Shown here piece after piece: positions 57,234-64,000 of a DNA stretch of 64,000 nucleotides (its first letter is position 1; every line of letters starts with the position of its first letter). The DNA comes from Bryobacter sp. CoA8 C33 (GTDB lineage: Bacteria > Acidobacteriota > Terriglobia > Bryobacterales > Bryobacteraceae), in NCBI GenBank assembly GCA_019931185.1, contig JAINDK010000012.1, forward strand, positions 1 to 64,000, in the 5' to 3' direction. A program made the position numbers and the translations under genes. The notes beneath the pieces were generated by a model. It saw only the letters and a list, made by a program, of their open reading frames with translations. It was not told where the DNA came from and did no database searches.

Positions 57234-59753
57234 CTAGAGCAGCTCCGCGACCTTGGCGATGGCGGCATCGATCTGGCTCGTATCCTTGCCGCCGCCTTCG
57301 GCCCGGTCAGGACGGCCGCCGCCCTTGCCGCCAACGATTTCACTGATTGCCTTGATGATGTTGCCGGCGTGAACCTTGGGGTTGAGTTCCTTTTTGACAG
57401 CGGCAATGAATTCGACCGTGCCGGCGGGTGTGGCCGTGCCGAGAACGATGACTTCAGCGGCGCTCCGGTTGAGGAAATCGTCGGCGACCATGCGCATTTG
57501 CGCGCGGTCCATGCCCTGTACTTTGGCGCGGAGCACCTTGAGCCCGTTGAGCTCCTCGGCCGCGAGTTGGGAGGAGTGGGCATAGGCCAGTTGTTCCTTG
57601 AGCTGCTGGATGGTATGTTCGAGATCCTTACGGTCGCGCTCGGCGCGGGCGAGGGCCTCTTCGCGAGCCTGCAGTTGTTCCTCGTAGAAGCTGAGCACGC
57701 GGGGTCCGGCGACGGCTTCGATGCGGCGGACGCCGGCCGAGCTGGAGCCTTCGTAGGTGATCTTAACCCCGCCGATTTCGCCCGTGCTGCGCACGTGGGT
57801 GCCGCCGCAGAGTTCCTTGGAGAAGGCGCCGATCGAGACCACGCGGACGCTGTCACCGTACTTTTCACCAAACAGAGCCATGGCGCCGGAGCTCAGGGCT
57901 TCATCGAGGCCCATCACGGTGGTGTTGACGGTGATGTTGGCGAGCACTTCGTCATTGACAAGACGCTCGATCTCGGCGCGCTCCTCGGTGCTGAGGGCGG
58001 CGTAATGGGTAAAGTCGAAGCGCAGACGGCCGGGGTCGACGACCGAGCCGGCCTGCTTGACATGGCGGCCGAGGACTTTTTGCAGAGCGGCCTGGAGAAG
58101 GTGAGTGGAGGTGTGGTGCCGCATGGCGGACTGACGGCGTTCGCTATCAACACGGGCAATCACGCGCGCGCCCCCGGCGAGCGGCGCCGCCAACCGCACC
58201 TTGTGCACGATGAGGCCTGGCATGCCATAGATGGTGCCGGAGACATCGGCCAGCTTGGCCCCGGTTTCGGAGTCGAAGAGTGCTCCCTGATCGCCGACCT
58301 GGCCGCCGGAGTCGGCATAGAAACTCGACTGGTCGAGTACGACTTCGGCCGTGGTTGAGTAGATTACGGTGGCCGGGGTTTCGAGGTGCGTGTAGGCGAG
58401 GAATTTCGTCTTTGGCAGAGCGGCGAAGGCCGGGTTGAGTTGAGCTTTTTCCGCGCCCTTCCAGGAGGCGCGGGCCCGTTCCTTTTGCTGCTCCATGGCC
58501 GCTTCGAAGCCGGCCAGATCGATGCCGAGGCCCATTTCGCGGGCCATGTCCTCCTGCTCGTCGACAGCGAGGCCATAAGTGTCATACAGCTTGAAGGCCG
58601 CCGCGCCGGGCAGTACGCCGCCCGTGGCGTTTTTGGCCTCGTCGCGGAACATCTTTTCGGCCACCTGGAAGGTGTTGGCGTAGCGCAACTCTTCCTCGCG
58701 GACAACGCGCCCCACCCGCTCGCGGCTTTCGAGCAGTTCGGGGTAAGGGCCGGCCATGAACTCGGCGACAAAGGGCGTGAGCTGATTGAGGAAGATACCG
58801 TCAAAGCCATCGCGGCGGGCGTGGCGGATGGCGCGGCGGATGATCTTGCGCAGCACATAGCCGCGGCCTTCGTTGGAGGGAATGACGCCATCATGAATCA
58901 GAAATTCAGCGGCGCGCGCATGGTCTGCGACTACGTTGAGTGTTGCCGGCTTCATCTTGGCCCCGAGCAGTGCCGCGGCGCGCTCCCGGATCGGTTCAAT
59001 GAGGTCGGTTTCGTAGTTGGAGAGCTTGCCCTGGAGGATGGCGGCCATCCGCTCGAGGCCCATGCCGGTGTCGATCGAGGGCCGCGGCAGGGGGGTGAGC
59101 ACGCCGTCGGCGGAGCGGTCGAATTGCATGAAGACGAGGTTCCAGAATTCGACAAAGCGCCCGCCGCCATCGAGGGGGAACTCTTCGTGCTCGTGGCCGG
59201 GAGCGGCGGCCTCCGGGCCGAGGTCATAGTGGATCTCCGAGCAGGGCCCGCAAGGTCCGGTGTCGCCCATCTGCCAGAAGTTATCTTTCTCGTCGAGGCG
59301 GAAGATGCGGCTCTTCGGCACCCCGGCTACTTTCTGCCAAAGTTCTTCGGCCTCGTCGTCCTCGCGGAATACGGTGACGTAAAGACGGTCCTTCGGCAAG
59401 CCGTAGCCCTTGGTGATGAGGTCCCAGGCGAACTCGATCGCTTCGGTCTTGAAGTAGTCACCAAAGCTGAAATTGCCGAGCATTTCAAAGAAGGTGTGAT
59501 GGCGGCGGGTGTAGCCGACATTCTCGAGGTCGTTGTGTTTGCCGCCGGCACGGACACATTTCTGTGAAGTGGTGGCGCGCGAATAGTCGCGCTTTTCCTG
59601 TCCGAGGAAGATTTCCTTGAACTGGTTCATGCCGGCGTTGGTGAACAGCAAGGTGGGATCGTTGCCCGGAACGAGCGAGGAAGACCGCACGATCCGGTGT
59701 CCCCGGGCGGCGAAAAAGTCAAGGAAGGTCTGGCGTACTTGGTGTCCGTTCAT
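57234..59753 (-). CDS. alaS: Alanyl-tRNA synthetase
   Basis: The 839-residue enzyme charges tRNA-Ala and edits mis-acylated Ser/Gly. The N-terminal catalytic domain begins [22 protein letters not shown] and has [30 protein letters not shown]. The editing domain has the zinc motifs HTSTH and CGGTHV, and the C-terminal domain has the GGKGGGRPD stretch. It is slightly shorter than the usual 870-880 residues. The start at 59753 is supported by AGGAG upstream. It is divergent from purS, whose start lies 59 bases away. Confidence 0.97.
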   Translation of the reverse strand: [839 protein letters not shown]

Positions 59754-59812
59754 GATGAGGGATCTCCTATTTTCCCACTTTGGAGCCGCGCCTGCCCTAA
59801 ACTGGAAAGACG

Positions 59813-60058
59813 ATGAAAGCACGAGTTCACGTTTCGCTCAAGCCGTCGGTGCTCGATCCGCAGGGGCAGACTATCACCAAAGCCCTGCAATCATTGGGAC
59901 ACAAAGAGATTTTGGATGTCCGCCAAGGCAAGTATTTTGACATTGAAATGGATGGCTCAGCCTCGAGCGAGGATTTGGAACGCAAGTTGCAAGACATTAG
60001 CCAAGAGGTGTTGTCGAACCCGGTAATTGAGAATTTCGCGATCGAAGTTCTCGGCTAA
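59813..60058 (+). CDS. purS: Phosphoribosylformylglycinamidine synthase subunit PurS
   Basis: The 81-residue protein forms the small structural subunit of the PurSLQ purine synthase. It begins MKARVHVSLKPSVLDPQGQTI and contains GHKEILDVRQGKYFDI and the C-terminal NPVIENFAIEVLG, all conserved in PurS. Normally purQ follows directly; here glmS lies downstream, so purQ and purL must be elsewhere. The start overlaps nothing. Confidence 0.92.
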   Translation: MKARVHVSLKPSVLDPQGQTITKALQSLGHKEILDVRQGKYFDIEMDGSASSEDLERKLQDISQEVLSNPVIENFAIEVLG

Positions 60059-60107
60059 TTTCTTCCTCTCCAACAGCTACCAGGGATAACGGGCGTCTCG
60101 CTAGTTT

Positions 60108-61961
<1,854 letters not shown>

Positions 61962-61964
61962 GGC

Positions 61965-62957
61965 TTAAACGGCAGGGCGGAAGCTGCCCGCCGGACGATT
62001 CACCTCGCCGATGGCCCGGGCGAGCAGGCCCCTGGTGTGGGAGAGTTGACGGGCCCAGGCGGTTTTCGAGCCGGCGACCGCGTCGGGAATGTGATCGACG
62101 ATGACAGCGCCGCGAAAGTCCACTTCGACGAGAGTCTTCAGGATCTGGTATGTGTCCAGCGATGCGCTGCCGGGATGCATTCGGAGGTGAATCTTCCAGA
62201 GCCGGTTGCGCCCGGCGAAGTAGCGGATGGCCGTGATGACATCGGCGCCCATCCGCTGGCCGCCCTCGAGCCAGCAACCGCAGCAAAGGCAGACGCCGAT
62301 GTTGGGCGAATTGGCGATTTCGAGCGCGCGTTTGTAGCCGGCAATGCTGCTGAAGAGGCAGCGCGGCAAGCCGCTGGAGGCCTCGGCCGGCGAATCATCG
62401 GGGTGAATGCCGATGAGCACGCCTGCCTGCTCGGCGACGGGCGCGGCCCGCTCCACCCAATAAGTGAAGTTGTCCCAGATTTCCTTTTCCGTATAAGGGC
62501 GGGCCGGGCAGCCGCGGACCAACGCCCTTTCGGCGGAACCCATACCGTCGCCCATGTGGGAATAGGTGGTGTAGCGCAGGCCGGAGGCGGACAGGTCGCG
62601 CAGGTACTGCTGGTATTCGGCGATTCTGGCGTCCCGGCCCGGCAGATTGAGGGAGACCTCTTCCATGTTGTGGACGTTGGCGTTGCCGATGCTCCAGACG
62701 CGGATGCCGGCGGCTTCGACGTTGGCCTGGATGCGCTGGAAGTTCTTGAGCGTGCCGCCGGCGCCGGAGGTGCTGAGCGTGACCCAGTTGAGCCCGACTT
62801 GGTTGACGAAGGCGAGGTCTTCGGGCTGGGGGTCGGAGCCGGCCTGCCAGGCGATTTTGATGCCGGGGTCGAATTCGGGCAAGGGGGCGCGCGCTGGCTT
62901 CGTTTGTGCGGGAGCGGCGAGGGCGGCGGCGCTGGAGGCGAATTGACGGCGGGTCAT
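61965..62957 (-). CDS. TIM-barrel protein resembling mannonate dehydratase
   Basis: The 330-residue protein starts MTRRQFASSAAALAAPAQTK, a twin-arginine-type leader. The barrel includes YRTYSHMGDGMGS-like sequence, GVLIGIHPDDSP (His-Pro-Asp-Asp, a mannonate dehydratase hallmark), CLCCGCWLEGGQRM and FRGAVIVDHIPDAV. In true UxuA a metal centre binds mannonate; here some ligands differ, so the activity is uncertain. The stop lies 3 bases from the glmS stop (convergent). A 64-base gap with an inverted repeat separates its start from tetR. Confidence 0.7.
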   Translation of the reverse strand: MTRRQFASSAAALAAPAQTKPARAPLPEFDPGIKIAWQAGSDPQPEDLAFVNQVGLNWVTLSTSGAGGTLKNFQRIQANVEAAGIRVWSIGNANVHNMEEVSLNLPGRDARIAEYQQYLRDLSASGLRYTTYSHMGDGMGSAERALVRGCPARPYTEKEIWDNFTYWVERAAPVAEQAGVLIGIHPDDSPAEASSGLPRCLFSSIAGYKRALEIANSPNIGVCLCCGCWLEGGQRMGADVITAIRYFAGRNRLWKIHLRMHPGSASLDTYQILKTLVEVDFRGAVIVDHIPDAVAGSKTAWARQLSHTRGLLARAIGEVNRPAGSFRPAV

Positions 62958-62980
62958 GGGCGGGATTGTATCGAAGGGGG

Positions 62981-63039
62981 TTGACGAAGTAAACGTCATG
63001 TGGAAAGATTAAAACGTTCGTATGAATGAAACGAACGTT
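62981..63039 (+). promoter_or_regulatory. Promoter and operator of the tetR-tolC operon
   Basis: The region has TTGACG at 62981-62986, a possible -35 box, with TGACG (62982-62986) and CGTCA (62994-62998) as a short inverted repeat. A perfect 8-bp inverted repeat follows: AACGTTCG at 63013-63020 and CGAACGTT at 63032-63039, 11 bases apart. The tetR start codon (63022) lies in the spacer, so a bound repressor would block its own synthesis. TetR autoregulation is the inferred role; the -10 box is weak. Confidence 0.5.
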
Positions 63040-63654
63040 CGATCCACTCAGGGGAAAATCCTCGATGCCGCCGAGCAGCTCTTTGCCCGCCAGGGCATTG
63101 AGGCGACTTCGCTGCGGCAGATCACGAGCGAGGCGGGAGTCAACCTCGCTGCCGTGAATTATCACTTCAATTCCAAAGATACCTTGGTGAAACTTGTTTA
63201 TCTGCGGCGGGTCCGGCCCATGAATGCGATGCGCCTCGAGCGGCTCAGGCAGGCGGAAGAGGCCAAGCCGGGAGATCTGGATGCGGTACTCGAAGCTTAT
63301 TATGGGCCGGTGCTCGATCTGGCGGAGGTGGTGAACATCGGCTTGTTTTTGGGGCGGCTGTATACGGAGCCGCACGGGGTGGCGTGTGAGGTGCTGGCGG
63401 AAGAGATGGGGGAGACGGCGCGGCGATTCGCGCAGGCGCTGGGACGGATTTTGCCGCATTTGAGCGCGCGGGAGATTTTTTTGCGGCTCAATTTCTCCGC
63501 GGGGGTGATTGCTCACACCATTGGAGGGCGGGAAAAGTTGGGATGGATGAGCCAGGGGCTGGCGGATATGGGGGATAAGCAGCAGCTTTTGCGGGAAATG
63601 AAGCAGTACGCCAATGCGGGGTTAATGGCGCCGGGACTGGAGCAAAGAACATGA
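63022..63654 (+). CDS. TetR-family transcriptional regulator
   Basis: The 210-residue protein has a TetR-type HTH at residues about 10-55: QGKILDAAEQLFARQGIEATSLRQITSEAGVNLAAVNYHFNSKDTLVKLV. The C-terminal ligand-binding domain is typical in length but not assigned. Its stop overlaps the start of a TolC-family gene by 4 bases, so it probably regulates an efflux pump in the same operon, responding to a lipid or drug. Confidence 0.9.
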   Translation: MNETNVRSTQGKILDAAEQLFARQGIEATSLRQITSEAGVNLAAVNYHFNSKDTLVKLVYLRRVRPMNAMRLERLRQAEEAKPGDLDAVLEAYYGPVLDLAEVVNIGLFLGRLYTEPHGVACEVLAEEMGETARRFAQALGRILPHLSAREIFLRLNFSAGVIAHTIGGREKLGWMSQGLADMGDKQQLLREMKQYANAGLMAPGLEQRT

Positions 63655-64000
63655 TCTGGTTGGTGTTAACGCTGCTGGCGGCCGAGCCGATGCCGCTGAG
63701 TTTGTCGAAAGCAGTGGAGTTGGCTACAGCCCCAAACGGCAATTTGCGTCTGGCCATGATTCGGGAAACGATCAGCGAGGCCGAAGCCAAGCGGCGGCAG
63801 GCGCTCGGAGCTTTTCTGCCACAGCTGGAAGGAATGGCTGGGGCTGCGAGCCAGACGCGTAATCTGCAGGCCTTTGGCTTCAGCCTGGGGCCGGCAGTGC
63901 CGTTCCAGATACCGAGTTTTGTCGGGCCATTCACTGTAGTGGATTACAGGGTGAGTGCGACACAGAGCATTCTCGACCTCTCGGCGATTTACCGCTACCA
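63651..64000 (+). CDS. TolC-family outer-membrane protein, partial (cut by window end)
   Basis: The visible 116 residues start MIWLVLTLLAAEPMPLSLSKAVELA, a short leader and the first helix of a TolC/OEP protein. NLRLAMIRETISEAEAKRRQALGAFLPQLEG and VDYRVSATQSILDLS are the pattern of the first coiled helices and strands. It begins at an ATG overlapping the tetR stop and continues past the end of the window. With tetR it forms the start of an efflux operon, whose membrane-fusion and inner-membrane genes are expected beyond 64000. Confidence 0.8.
   Translation, partial: MIWLVLTLLAAEPMPLSLSKAVELATAPNGNLRLAMIRETISEAEAKRRQALGAFLPQLEGMAGAASQTRNLQAFGFSLGPAVPFQIPSFVGPFTVVDYRVSATQSILDLSAIYRY

Noticed and set aside
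60059-60107. glmS ribozyme or tRNA gene in the purS-glmS gap
   Set aside because: At 49 bases the gap is too short for either, and no fold could be seen.

Overview
The window looks like chromosomal DNA of an Acidobacteriota bacterium of the Solibacter/Bryobacter type. The reasons are the high G+C, the repeated twin-arginine-type TIM-barrel sugar isomerases and a Gfo/Idh/MocA oxidoreductase, the CarboxypepD_reg-TonB-dependent receptor, the bacillithiol-type YpdA reductase, the hopanoid genes hpnJ and hpnI, and small exported TPR and lipoproteins. This placement is inference from gene content. No rRNA, tRNA, CRISPR array or complete insertion sequence was seen.

Region 1 (about 0.5-4.4 kb) is accessory DNA. 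It holds two tandem copies of one module: an XRE regulator, an antitoxin and a RelE/ParE-like toxin on the minus strand, divergent from a CHC2-type primase gene on the plus strand. Copy 1 has an intact toxin-antitoxin-regulator set, but its primase is frameshifted and truncated. Copy 2 has an intact regulator and antitoxin, a toxin cut off in mid-gene, and only the first 13 codons of the primase. A lower-GC pair follows, a small soluble protein and a polytopic membrane protein, which may be an orphan effector with its immunity protein.

Region 2 (4.4-13.1 kb, minus strand) is a tightly overlapped complex I operon, nuoC-D-I-J-K-L-M-N-H. It lacks nuoA, nuoB and the NADH module nuoEFG, and nuoH is unusually last. 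Region 3 (13.1-20.1 kb, mostly plus) has a NusG/UpxY-like factor, a polysaccharide export protein and galE, then a Tat-type oxidoreductase, a RidA protein, an exported propeller-like protein and a large conserved protein of unknown function.

Region 4 (20.5-31.8 kb, minus) carries rpoN-hpf-rapZ with a membrane glycosyltransferase. Upstream lies a likely operon of a hybrid histidine kinase with a degenerate ATP-binding domain, a guanine deaminase, a citrate-lyase-like aldolase, an exported purine nucleoside permease-family protein and an orphan osmoprotectant-type binding lipoprotein. Region 5 (31.8-39.3 kb, plus) holds lipoproteins, a phosphoesterase, an outer-membrane protein and the hopanoid head-group genes hpnJ, two small DMT-type membrane proteins and hpnI, followed by a TPR protein.

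Region 6 (39.3-55.3 kb) runs from sppA and two TIM-barrel proteins through a NarL-type two-component system to the most interesting locus. A TonB-dependent receptor converges on an operon for an ExbB/MotA-like channel, a DUF2149 protein, an exported and C-terminally anchored CobN-family chelatase, and an exported adenosylcobinamide amidohydrolase (CbiZ-like) protein. A PepSY membrane protein lies just upstream. The layout resembles the Bacteroidota hmu heme-utilisation operon but adds CbiZ, which suggests an envelope system for capturing and dismantling or remodelling a tetrapyrrole (corrinoid or heme). The operon start has a perfect 7-bp inverted repeat just downstream of a candidate -10 box.

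Region 7 (55.4-64 kb) carries housekeeping genes (ypdA, alaS, purS, glmS), two more TIM-barrel proteins, and a TetR-TolC pair that runs off the end of the window.
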